From AP-15 sp963732095 (GTDB lineage Bacteria; Pseudomonadota; Alphaproteobacteria; ATCC43930; CGMCC-115725): a stretch of 64,000 nt of DNA. The position numbers and the translations under genes are program-made. Below are positions 17,805 to 26,816 of this stretch, one piece after another (the stretch's first letter is position 1; each line of letters begins with the position of its first letter). The DNA lies in assembly GCA_963732095.1 (NCBI GenBank), contig CAVSZA010000065.1:62001-126000 (forward strand). Reading direction: 5' to 3'. The notes beneath the pieces were generated by a model. It was not told the origin of the DNA, did not search any database, and saw only the letters and a list, made by a program, of their open reading frames with translations.

Positions 17805-20800
17805 ATGCCTACGGAGAGTAACGACGTGGAACGAGCCTTTCCCGTCGCGTTGGTCGGGTTGGCATGCCGGTTCCCGGGGGCGGCTGACCTCGATGAATTC
17901 TGGTCGCTGCTCAAAGCGGGGAGGGACGCCGTTGGCGAGACACCCGATGACCGCTGGGACGTCGACGCGTACTTCGATCCCGACCCGGCCAAGCCCGGCA
18001 TGATGTATACGCGTGCGGGCGGGTTCATCGCGGACATAGACAAGTTTGATGCCGGTTTCTTCGGGATTTCTCCGCGCGAAGCTCGACGGATCGACCCGCA
18101 GCAGCGTCTCCTTTTAGAACTGACTTGGGAAGCATTGGAGAGCGCGGGCATCGTCCCGGAGACAATCGCCGGGTCGCAGTCCGGTGTTTTTGTCGGGATC
18201 TCGCTGTCCGATTACGCCGCAATGCAGCGCGACGAGCCGAACCAAGTCGACCCCTACGTTATGTCCGGCAGCGCGATCAGCAATGCGGCGAATCGAATAT
18301 CATATGTCTTCGACTTGCACGGTCCGAGCTTCGCTGTAGACACCGCCTGCTCATCGTCGCTGGTCGCGGTGCACGAAGCCTGTGTCAGCCTGTGGCGGGG
18401 GGAATCGAGCCTGGTGATCGCCGCCGGCGTCAATGCGCTGTTGTCGCCGTCAGCGGGCGTCGGTTTCTCCAAGGCCCGCATGTTGTCGCCAACCGGCCGA
18501 TGCCGCCCCTTCGATGCAGCCGGCGACGGTTATGTCCGGTCCGAAGGGGGAGCGGTCGTCATCCTGCAGCCGCTCGCACAGGCGCTCGCCGAGAACAATC
18601 CGGTATTCGCCGTCATCGTCGGTTCGGGCGTCAACTCCGATGGACGCACCAAAGGGTTGGCGATGCCGAACCAGACGGCGCAGGAGGCGCTGCTGCGCCG
18701 AGTGTACCGCGACGCCGAAATCGACCCGGGCGAGATCGCCTACATCGAGGCCCACGGGACCGGAACGAGTGTCGGCGACCCGATCGAGTGCGGCGCGTTG
18801 GGAAATGTGCTCGGCGTTTCGCGGAGACTCGGCGATCGCTGCCGAATCGGCTCGGTCAAGAGCAATATCGGCCATCTCGAACCCGCCTCGGGGATTGCCG
18901 GGCTGCTGAAGGTCGTGCTGGCGCTTCGTCACCGTGCGATCCCGCGCACGGTGCATTTTACGAACCCGAATCCGCAGATCCCGTTCGAGGAACTCAATCT
19001 TTCCGTCGTTTCGCAATACACGGAACTTCCCCCGGGCCGCTTGACGATGGGGGTCAACTCGTTCGGGTTCGGGGGCACGAACGCCCATGTCGTCCTTCGC
19101 AACCCGGAGCCCCTTGCTTCCACCGCGGCGCATGGGGGTCGAGCGACAGAAAGCCGGGAGATTCGGCCGCTACTGGTCTCGGCGCATGATGCGGACGCCC
19201 TCAAGAGCCTGGCGCGCCGCTACGCCGAATTGCTGCGATCGACGGCGGCCCCTCCCCTACCGGCGTTGTGTCGCAGCGCCGCCACCCGACGGACCCATCA
19301 CCAGCATCGGCTCGCCGCCTTCGGCCGGAGCCGCGAAGAGCTCGGCGCCCGGCTCGACGCGTATGCCGCCGGCGATTCGCCTTCGCTACTCGCCCAGGGA
19401 CATGTTCGCACTTCGCCGGCTCGATTGGCGCTGGTGTTTTCGGGAAACGGCTCGCAATGGCGCGGCATGGGGCGGGACTTGCTCACCGATCCGTCGATTG
19501 CTCAATGTATCGACCGAGTCGATGCCGCCCTCCGCCCGCTCGTCGGATGGTCGGTAACAGAGGTCCTTCAATCGGCGGAACCGGCAGACCTCTTCGATCG
19601 AACAGAGATTGCGCAACCGGCGCTCTTCGCGGTGCAGGTAGCGATGCTCGAATGGCTGGAGGCGCACGGGATCGAAGCCGCCGCCGTGCTCGGCCATAGT
19701 GTCGGAGAAGTGTCGGCGGCTTACGCGGCGGGTATCCTGTCGCTCGCCGAAGCGTGCCGCGTCATCGCCGAGCGCAGCAGGGCACAGGGGCGCACCGCCG
19801 GGACCGGCCGGATGGCCGCCCTCGGGCTGCCGCTCGAGAATGCGGCTTTAGCGATTGCCCCTTTTGGTGAGCGGTTGACGATTGCCGCGGTCAACAGCCC
19901 CAACTCGGTGACTATTGCCGGTGACGCGGACGCGATCGGTGCCCTCGGTGCCGAACTCGAGCCGAGCCAAATCTTCTTTCGTCCCCTCGACCTCGATTAT
20001 GCCTTCCACAGCCGCTGCATGGATCCGATCCGCGATCAGCTGTTGGACCGGCTCGACGGGCTGGCGCCGCGAGACGGCCGCCGGCGCTTCGTCTCTACTG
20101 TCACCGGCACGACGATCGAGGGGCGTCGGCTCGACGCGCCATATTGGTGGGACAATATCCGAAGACCTGTTCAGTTTGCGTCCGCGATCGCGTCGCTAGA
20201 GGCCGAGGGCTTCAATGTCTTTCTCGAAATCGGCCCGCACCCCGTCCTCGATTTTTATCTCCGCGAATGCCTGAAGGCGGCCGGTGGTCAGGGAGTTTCG
20301 ATCGCCACCCTGCGACGTCACGAAGCCGAGCGCGAGGCGTTGTGGCTAGCGTTCGGGCGTTGCTATGCCGCCGGTGTCGCGATTGATTACAATTCTATCG
20401 ACCCTGGCGAGGATCCGTTCGTGCCGCTTCCTGCCTACCCTTGGCAGCGCGAGCGCTACTGGTTTTCCGAGGATGAGGATGAAGTCGGAGCATCGCTGAG
20501 TAGGCGCAGACACCCGCTATTGGGGAAGCGTCTGGCTACCACCGAGGGGACCTGGAAGAACCGTCTCGATCCGGCCCAGCTTTCCTGGCTGACCGATCAC
20601 GTCGTTCAAGACAGCATGGTCTTGCCGGGAACAGCATATATCGAGATGGCGGTCGCGGCGGTTTTGTCGACCCACGCTTGCAATTGCGCCGAGATCGAAA
20701 GTTTCGAGATCAGGCGCCCGGTCTTGATTGGCGACGGCGCCATGCCCTTGGTCGAGGTGGGACTGTCGAGCGAGGATGGCGCATTTCGGTTGTGGAGCGG

Positions 20801-23800
20801 CGATACATCGGCAAGCACACTGCCTCCCGTCGCGGTCGCCCACGCAGTACCTCTGGCGAGCGGGCCATCGGAACGCACCGCCTCGGTCGAGGCGATCCAG
20901 GAGCGAATGGGAAAGCGGGCCGACGGCGCTGAGCTCTATCGTCGCTTCGCTGCCCACGGCCTGATTTACGGACCTGCCTTTCGGGGCGTCGCCGAGGTCT
21001 GGGCCGGCAAGAATGAGGCGCTCGGACGCATCGTCGCGCCCGAGGTGATAGCGAGCGAGCTCGGCGAGTATCGCATTCACCCGGCGCTGCTAGACGCGTG
21101 CCTCCAGGTAACCCTTGCGACCATCCCCGATCAGCCGGATCAGGAGGCCCGGGCCGTCTTTGTCCCCAGCAAGGCGGAGCGGATCCGTTTCTACGGTGGC
21201 GGCGACCGGATCGCCTGGTGCCATATGACCCTGGTTCAGTCCGCGGCTCGCTCGATTGTCGGCCATTTTTTGGTGCTTGGCGCCAATGGGGAAAGGATCG
21301 CCGAGATCGACGGCCTGCGCCTGCGCCGTGTCGATCTGGGCGGTCCGAGTGAAATCCCAGCCTATCACTGGCGCTATCAACTGCGGCATTCGGCGCTCGA
21401 CGATGATGGTGCCGTGGACTTGCCTCGGCCGGGGACGCTAGCGGCGCCTTTTGCCGCAACAAGCGACGAGCGCGAGCGTGATAAACAGACCCGCGGATTC
21501 CTCGATCGCGTTGCTGCGGCCTATGCCGCAGAGGCGTTGACGAGCGCTTTCGGCTGCCGTCGGTTCACCGTTCCGAAGCTTATCGCCGAGCAGCGTATCG
21601 CGCCCGAACAGGAGCATTACCTCGGGAAGGTTCTTGCCCTAGCGGATCGGGCGGGGGTGGCGGAGCGCGACCAGGCCGAGTGGCGCCTCGCCGATATTGG
21701 TTCTACAGCGGAACCGGAATGTCTCTGGCGCCAGGCGATCGCCCGCTGTCCCGCTCACCTTGCGAGCTTGCAGCTGATCGCGCGATACGGTGCCGCGCTT
21801 CCCGGCATCCTGCGCTCAGAGATCGATCCGGTCGATTTGGTTTCTGCCGAGCGGGGCTTCGACGCGGTCGAGCAGCTCCGTGATTCCGACCCGCTGTTCC
21901 GCAGGGCGAACGATGTGGCGGCCGGGGTGGTGCGACGGCTGTGCCAGATGATTCCGGGATCCTGCCCGCTGAGTATTCTCGAGGTCGGGGGTGGGACGGG
22001 CGGGCTCACCGCGGCGTTGCTCGCGGCGCTGCCCTCCGATCGCGTCGATTACGTCTTTACCGATCCGAGCGAGGCGGCGGTCGCGCGGGCGGAAGCCCGT
22101 TTCGCAGCCCTGTCTTGTCTTCGTTGTGCGGTACTCGATCTCGGCAAGGAGATTGGCGAACAGGGTTTCGCAGTCGAGCGGCACGATCTGATCGTCGCCG
22201 GGATGGCGCCCGCCGCCTGGCCGGAACTTGACCGGGATCTCGGCGCCATTCGCATGTTGCTCAAACCAGGTGGGCTTCTTCTGCTGATGGTCCCGAAGGA
22301 GCGCGGTTTTTTGGATCTCGCGCTCGGGGTGCCCGCCGATCACCTAGGCGAGAGCGACTGGGAGAGAGCCGTCCTCGACGCCCGCTTTGAGGAGGTGCTT
22401 CCGCTCGGCTATGACGACCCGATCGCCGCCCAAGCGGTGCTGATCGGGCGCAAGCCATCGGGGGCGCCGCGCTCGCCGATACGCCGCGAAATCGATTCGG
22501 CGACCTGGCTAATACTCGCCGATGATATTGCCGCCGATCCCGCGGGGACGGTGATCCGCGCGCTGGATCAACTGGGGCAGCGCGTCGTTATCGCTCAGGC
22601 CGGTCATTCCTTCGATCGTCTCGGCCTCGACCGGTTCGATGTTCCGTGCGGAGATTCCAGCTCCTATGACCGGCTCTTCCGCATCCTCGCAGCGGACGGC
22701 GTCGGCCCGCTTCATATTCTGCACCTGCGGGAAACCGCCGAGGCAGGGCCGGCGGATCCACTGGCGGCGCAGTGGCACGGCAGTTTCGATCTGTTGGTCG
22801 CCGTGCAGGCGCTAATCGCAGCGGGGCTGGCGGGGTCCGCGCATTTGACGGTCGTCACGTCGGGTGCGATGCCGATGCCGGACCGGTCGGCCGGTTGCGT
22901 ACGCCCTTGGCAAGCTCCGCTTTGGGGCCTCACCCGTACAATCGCCAACGAACGGGCCGATATCTCTTGCCGGCTGATCGATCTCGATCCCGAGACGTCA
23001 GCCGCCGCGGCGGGTGAGGCGTTGGTCGAAGAGTTGCTCCGTCGTGACGATGAGGACGAAGTCCTCTTGCGCGGTCGGGGGCGCTATGTGCCGCGACTGA
23101 CGCGGAGAATGGCGGAGCGCGTGTCGCGTGAGGCCAACGGCGAAAGCGGGTTCCGATTGACCTTCGCGCAAGGAGAAGCGCAGGAAGGCGTCGTCTTGCA
23201 AGGGATCGCGATCCCGAGGCCGGCAGCCGGGGAGGTCACTGCGCAGGTCCGGGCGGCGGGTCTCAACTTTCGGGACGTCCTGCAGCGCATCGGGCTGCTG
23301 CCGGAGGAAGCGTTCGAGGGTGGGTTCGCGGGTGCGACGTTGGGCATGGAGTTTGCGGGCGAGGTTATTGCGGTTGGTGATGGCGTAGATCATCTGCACC
23401 CAGGGGACGAGGTGTTCGGCATCGCCCGAGATGCGTTCTCGTCCCATCTCGCTGCGCCCGCCCACGGCCTGTTCAAAAAGCCATCATCCATGAGCTTCGA
23501 GGAAGCTGCGACGCTCCCGGTCGCCGCCACGACAGTCTATTACTCGCTGCACCACCTTGCCCGGTTGCAGAAGGGCGAGCGAATTCTAATTCATGGAGCC
23601 GCCGGCGGCGTCGGATTGGCCGCTGTCCAATACGCCCTGTGGGTCGGTGCCGAGATTTTCGCTTCCGCCGGATCGGTCGAGAAACGCGAGTTTCTCCGCA
23701 GGATCGGGGCGCACCACGTCGTGGACTCTCGCTCGCTCGCCTTCGCGGACGATATTCGCGAAATTACCCGCGGCGAGGGTATCGACGTGGTGTTGAATTC

Positions 23801-25412
23801 GGTGGCAGGGGATGCCATCCACAAAGGCCTTTCGATCCTTCGGCCTTATGGGCGCTTTGTGGAGCTCGGAAAGCGCGACTTCTACGCCAACAGCAAACTC
23901 GGGCTGCAGCCTTTCTGCAACAACATCCAGTTTTTCGGCGTCGATGTCGATCGGCTGTTGGTCGACCGCCCGGCTCTCTCCAAACAGCTTTTCGCGGAGC
24001 TTGCGCCGCTCCTCGATCAACGCGTTTTTGTCCCGCTGCCGCACCGGGTCTTTCCCGTCGCGCGAGCCGTCGAGGCGTTTCGCTGCATGCAGCACTCGCG
24101 CCATATCGGCAAGATTGTACTGGCGATGGATGGGGTCGATCGTCCGGCGATCGGCCCGGACCGCCTCGAAACCGGGCTCCAACTGTCACCCGCGGCCAGC
24201 TATCTCATTACCGGGGGCCGCGGCGGGTTCGGTCTTGCAACGGCCGAGTGGCTTGTCCGGAAGGGTGCCCGCCATCTCGCGGTCATCGGGCGAAGCGAGA
24301 CCACCCCACCCGATGTAGCCGCCGCACTCGCGCGCCTGCGACAAGACGGCGCCGCGGTTCACGAATTTTCCGTCGATGTTGCCGATGGGAGCGAGGTTGC
24401 CGACCTGCTGCACCGCATGCAGAGCGAAATGCCGCCATTGCGCGGTATTATACACTGCGCAGGGGTGATCCAGGATTCCAACCTGGTCAATATGACGGAG
24501 GAGGACTTCCACGACGTCTTGCGACCGAAAATCGCCGGAGCATGGAACCTGCACGCGCACACGCTCGACCGGGAGCTGGATTTTTTCGTCATGTACTCGT
24601 CGGCAACAACGCTGTTCGGCAACGAGGGACAAGCGAATTACGTCGCAGCCAACGCGTATCTGGAAGCTCTGGCCGACTATCGGCGTGGGCTCGGCCTGCC
24701 GGCGCTGGCGGTCGCCTGGGGGGCGATCGGGGATGTCGGACACCTGGCGCGCAACGCTGCCGTCGCCCGGATGCTTGCTGAGCGGCTCGGCGTAAAGCCG
24801 CTCGCTCCAGCGCGCGCGCTCGACCGGATGGAGCAAGCGATTCGCTCCGGGGCGCCGCAGGTCGTGTTGGCTGAAATGAGCTGGTCAAGGCTAGCGATTT
24901 TGCCGGGCGTTGCCAAAGCGCCGAAATTCGGCTTGGTGCGGGAGTATTTTAACGATCCGGCGGGTGAGGGCTCTGGCGGAGGTTTCGAGGAGTTCAGGGC
25001 GCACCTTGCTGGGCTCCCACGCGCTGAGGCAATTTCTATCGCCGAGCAGCTGCTGACCAAGCATATCGCTGGTATCGTCGGGATGGCGCCCGCGAAGCTG
25101 GCAACCGACAAGTCGCTGCTGGATCTGGGCATGGATTCGTTGATGCTGGTGGAGCTGCAGTTGGGTTTGGAAAAGCAGTTCGGGATCGTCATTCCGACGC
25201 TGGAGCTGATGGATGCGACGACTGTGGCGAAGCTCGCGCAACGCATCATCGATCACTCAGGAATCGGGCCGGCAATCGCCACGACCTCAACGACGGCCCA
25301 TCCCGTCACCGATCGGTACCAACCCGAACCATCGGTCGAGCCTGAGCTCGTCGCTGCGCTGGGGCGGCTCTTGGAAGATGATCTTGATCGAGCAAAGGAA
25401 CGCGCCCTTTGA
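17805..25412 (+). CDS. highly reducing type I polyketide synthase (KS-AT-DH-MT-ER-KR-ACP)
   Basis: The 2535-residue single-module megasynthase has the following domains. KS is at ~10-435, with catalytic Cys182 in DTACSSS, His317 in HGTGT and His357 in KSNIGH. AT is at ~545-860, Ser632 in GHSVGE, with a YAFHS specificity motif (mixed malonyl/methylmalonyl type). DH is at ~905-1180, His932 in HVVQDSMVLPG (Asp replaces the usual Gly) and Asp1097 in LLDACLQ. A methyltransferase with EVGGGTGGL is near 1393. ER is at ~1785-2110, with NFRDVLQRIG and HGAAGGVGLA. KR is at ~2130-2310, with GGRGGFGLA and YSSAT...QANY. ACP has Ser2445 in LGMDSLML. There is no thioesterase. The domain order equals that of fungal HR-PKSs such as Fum1, so iterative synthesis of a reduced, C-methylated chain is inferred. 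It is coupled to an alpha-oxoamine synthase that could release the chain. Confidence 0.93.
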   Translation: MPTESNDVERAFPVALVGLACRFPGAADLDEFWSLLKAGRDAVGETPDDRWDVDAYFDPDPAKPGMMYTRAGGFIADIDKFDAGFFGISPREARRIDPQQRLLLELTWEALESAGIVPETIAGSQSGVFVGISLSDYAAMQRDEPNQVDPYVMSGSAISNAANRISYVFDLHGPSFAVDTACSSSLVAVHEACVSLWRGESSLVIAAGVNALLSPSAGVGFSKARMLSPTGRCRPFDAAGDGYVRSEGGAVVILQPLAQALAENNPVFAVIVGSGVNSDGRTKGLAMPNQTAQEALLRRVYRDAEIDPGEIAYIEAHGTGTSVGDPIECGALGNVLGVSRRLGDRCRIGSVKSNIGHLEPASGIAGLLKVVLALRHRAIPRTVHFTNPNPQIPFEELNLSVVSQYTELPPGRLTMGVNSFGFGGTNAHVVLRNPEPLASTAAHGGRATESREIRPLLVSAHDADALKSLARRYAELLRSTAAPPLPALCRSAATRRTHHQHRLAAFGRSREELGARLDAYAAGDSPSLLAQGHVRTSPARLALVFSGNGSQWRGMGRDLLTDPSIAQCIDRVDAALRPLVGWSVTEVLQSAEPADLFDRTEIAQPALFAVQVAMLEWLEAHGIEAAAVLGHSVGEVSAAYAAGILSLAEACRVIAERSRAQGRTAGTGRMAALGLPLENAALAIAPFGERLTIAAVNSPNSVTIAGDADAIGALGAELEPSQIFFRPLDLDYAFHSRCMDPIRDQLLDRLDGLAPRDGRRRFVSTVTGTTIEGRRLDAPYWWDNIRRPVQFASAIASLEAEGFNVFLEIGPHPVLDFYLRECLKAAGGQGVSIATLRRHEAEREALWLAFGRCYAAGVAIDYNSIDPGEDPFVPLPAYPWQRERYWFSEDEDEVGASLSRRRHPLLGKRLATTEGTWKNRLDPAQLSWLTDHVVQDSMVLPGTAYIEMAVAAVLSTHACNCAEIESFEIRRPVLIGDGAMPLVEVGLSSEDGAFRLWSGDTSASTLPPVAVAHAVPLASGPSERTASVEAIQERMGKRADGAELYRRFAAHGLIYGPAFRGVAEVWAGKNEALGRIVAPEVIASELGEYRIHPALLDACLQVTLATIPDQPDQEARAVFVPSKAERIRFYGGGDRIAWCHMTLVQSAARSIVGHFLVLGANGERIAEIDGLRLRRVDLGGPSEIPAYHWRYQLRHSALDDDGAVDLPRPGTLAAPFAATSDERERDKQTRGFLDRVAAAYAAEALTSAFGCRRFTVPKLIAEQRIAPEQEHYLGKVLALADRAGVAERDQAEWRLADIGSTAEPECLWRQAIARCPAHLASLQLIARYGAALPGILRSEIDPVDLVSAERGFDAVEQLRDSDPLFRRANDVAAGVVRRLCQMIPGSCPLSILEVGGGTGGLTAALLAALPSDRVDYVFTDPSEAAVARAEARFAALSCLRCAVLDLGKEIGEQGFAVERHDLIVAGMAPAAWPELDRDLGAIRMLLKPGGLLLLMVPKERGFLDLALGVPADHLGESDWERAVLDARFEEVLPLGYDDPIAAQAVLIGRKPSGAPRSPIRREIDSATWLILADDIAADPAGTVIRALDQLGQRVVIAQAGHSFDRLGLDRFDVPCGDSSSYDRLFRILAADGVGPLHILHLRETAEAGPADPLAAQWHGSFDLLVAVQALIAAGLAGSAHLTVVTSGAMPMPDRSAGCVRPWQAPLWGLTRTIANERADISCRLIDLDPETSAAAAGEALVEELLRRDDEDEVLLRGRGRYVPRLTRRMAERVSREANGESGFRLTFAQGEAQEGVVLQGIAIPRPAAGEVTAQVRAAGLNFRDVLQRIGLLPEEAFEGGFAGATLGMEFAGEVIAVGDGVDHLHPGDEVFGIARDAFSSHLAAPAHGLFKKPSSMSFEEAATLPVAATTVYYSLHHLARLQKGERILIHGAAGGVGLAAVQYALWVGAEIFASAGSVEKREFLRRIGAHHVVDSRSLAFADDIREITRGEGIDVVLNSVAGDAIHKGLSILRPYGRFVELGKRDFYANSKLGLQPFCNNIQFFGVDVDRLLVDRPALSKQLFAELAPLLDQRVFVPLPHRVFPVARAVEAFRCMQHSRHIGKIVLAMDGVDRPAIGPDRLETGLQLSPAASYLITGGRGGFGLATAEWLVRKGARHLAVIGRSETTPPDVAAALARLRQDGAAVHEFSVDVADGSEVADLLHRMQSEMPPLRGIIHCAGVIQDSNLVNMTEEDFHDVLRPKIAGAWNLHAHTLDRELDFFVMYSSATTLFGNEGQANYVAANAYLEALADYRRGLGLPALAVAWGAIGDVGHLARNAAVARMLAERLGVKPLAPARALDRMEQAIRSGAPQVVLAEMSWSRLAILPGVAKAPKFGLVREYFNDPAGEGSGGGFEEFRAHLAGLPRAEAISIAEQLLTKHIAGIVGMAPAKLATDKSLLDLGMDSLMLVELQLGLEKQFGIVIPTLELMDATTVAKLAQRIIDHSGIGPAIATTSTTAHPVTDRYQPEPSVEPELVAALGRLLEDDLDRAKERAL

Positions 25413-26776
25413 CCAAAGCTGCAACGGCACTGCTCAAATACTCTTCCTCCGACCAAAAGCGCGAGCTGGCCAATCGCATGATGCGCCAGCGCGTCGCCCG
25501 TGCGCCTCTCGAACCGATATCAGACCCGACCCCCTTCGAGGAGGTTGCGATTCCCGAATCGCACTACCGGCTCGATCTACATCCGGCCTATCTGAACCTG
25601 CTGGCGCGCATGGCCGAACTCGAACCGCCCGAAATTGGCGGGGTTCCCTATTTCCGCTTTCATCAGGGCCTCGTGCGGGACACCACCCGGATCGGCGAGC
25701 GCGAGTATATCAGCTTTTCCAACTACAATTACCTGGGGCTGTCCGGCCATCCTGCTCTGAAGAGGGCGGTCGCCGACGCGCTCGATCGTTACGGCACGTC
25801 GGTGTCGGCGAGCCGCATCGTAGGCGGCGAACGACCCATCCACATCGAACTCGAAGGCGCACTCGCCGAACTTCTCGATACCGAGGCCTGTCTCGCCTTT
25901 GTCAGTGGGCACGGAACCAATGTCACGACGATCGCACACCTCTTCGGGCCGAAAGATCTGATCCTGCACGACAAGCTGGTCCACAACAGCATTCAAATGG
26001 GCGCCCTGCTCTCCGGCGCCCGACGCATCGCCTTTCGACACAATGACTGGCAGATGGTGGACGATCTGCTGCAACGCCATCGTCACCACTACGAGCGCGT
26101 CGTAGTGATCCTCGAAGGTGTCTACAGCATGGACGGGGATTTCCCCGACCTGCCGCGCTTCGTCGAGCTGCGCGAACGCCACAAGGTCTTCCTGATGATC
26201 GACGAGGCGCACTCGCTCGGCGTATTGGGGGAAAGGGGACGCGGCATCCGCGAGCATTTCGGGCTTTCCGGCAGCGACGTCGACATCTGGATGGGCACGC
26301 TCAGCAAGGCGCTCGCCAGTTGCGGCGGATATATAGCCGGCTCCCGTGCGCTGATTCTAAATCTCAAATTCAACTCCCCCGGCTTTGTCTTCAGCGTCGG
26401 CCTTTCGCCGGCCAATGCGGCGGCCGCGCTCGCGGCGCTTCAGGTGATGGCGGCCGAACCCGAACGGGTCGCGGAATTGCGCCAGCGTGCTGGGCTGTTC
26501 TTGGAACTGGCACGCGAAAGGCAGCTGCCGACTGGCTCCAGCAAGGGTGTATCGGTCGTGCCGCTGATCGTCGGCGATACGAAGCGGTGCGTTGCTTTGA
26601 CCAACTCCCTCTTAAAACGTGGGATCGACGTGCAGCCGATCCTCTATCCCGGGGTGAGAGAGCGCGCGGTGCGGTTGCGATTTTTTATCAACGGTACCCA
26701 CACCGAAGACCAGATCCGGTGGACGATCGGCGTCGTCGATGAAGAGTGGCGGCGGTTTGGCGGCCATCCCGAATGA
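25409..26776 (+). CDS. PLP-dependent alpha-oxoamine synthase (AONS/serine palmitoyltransferase-like)
   Basis: The 455-residue fold-type I enzyme condenses an acyl thioester with an amino acid, with loss of CO2. Visible are FSNYNYLGLSGHP, the Gly-rich YGTSVSASRIVGGE, SGHGTNVTT, HDKLVHNS, EGVYSMDGD, the cofactor Asp-Glu-Ala-His in IDEAHSLGVLG, and PLP Lys300 in GTLSKAL. About 50 residues precede the core. The TTG start at 25409 overlaps the TGA of the PKS (TTTGA), so translation is coupled and stoichiometric production with the PKS is likely. By analogy with Fum8 and other PKS-linked members, it should offload the ACP-bound polyketide onto an amino acid, giving a 2-amino-3-ketone. The amino acid used is unknown. 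Confidence 0.9.
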   Translation: MTKAATALLKYSSSDQKRELANRMMRQRVARAPLEPISDPTPFEEVAIPESHYRLDLHPAYLNLLARMAELEPPEIGGVPYFRFHQGLVRDTTRIGEREYISFSNYNYLGLSGHPALKRAVADALDRYGTSVSASRIVGGERPIHIELEGALAELLDTEACLAFVSGHGTNVTTIAHLFGPKDLILHDKLVHNSIQMGALLSGARRIAFRHNDWQMVDDLLQRHRHHYERVVVILEGVYSMDGDFPDLPRFVELRERHKVFLMIDEAHSLGVLGERGRGIREHFGLSGSDVDIWMGTLSKALASCGGYIAGSRALILNLKFNSPGFVFSVGLSPANAAAALAALQVMAAEPERVAELRQRAGLFLELARERQLPTGSSKGVSVVPLIVGDTKRCVALTNSLLKRGIDVQPILYPGVRERAVRLRFFINGTHTEDQIRWTIGVVDEEWRRFGGHPE

Positions 26777-26816
26777 ATGGCCGGACTGTCGGATCTCGGT
26801 ATTGAAAGGTTAGGAG

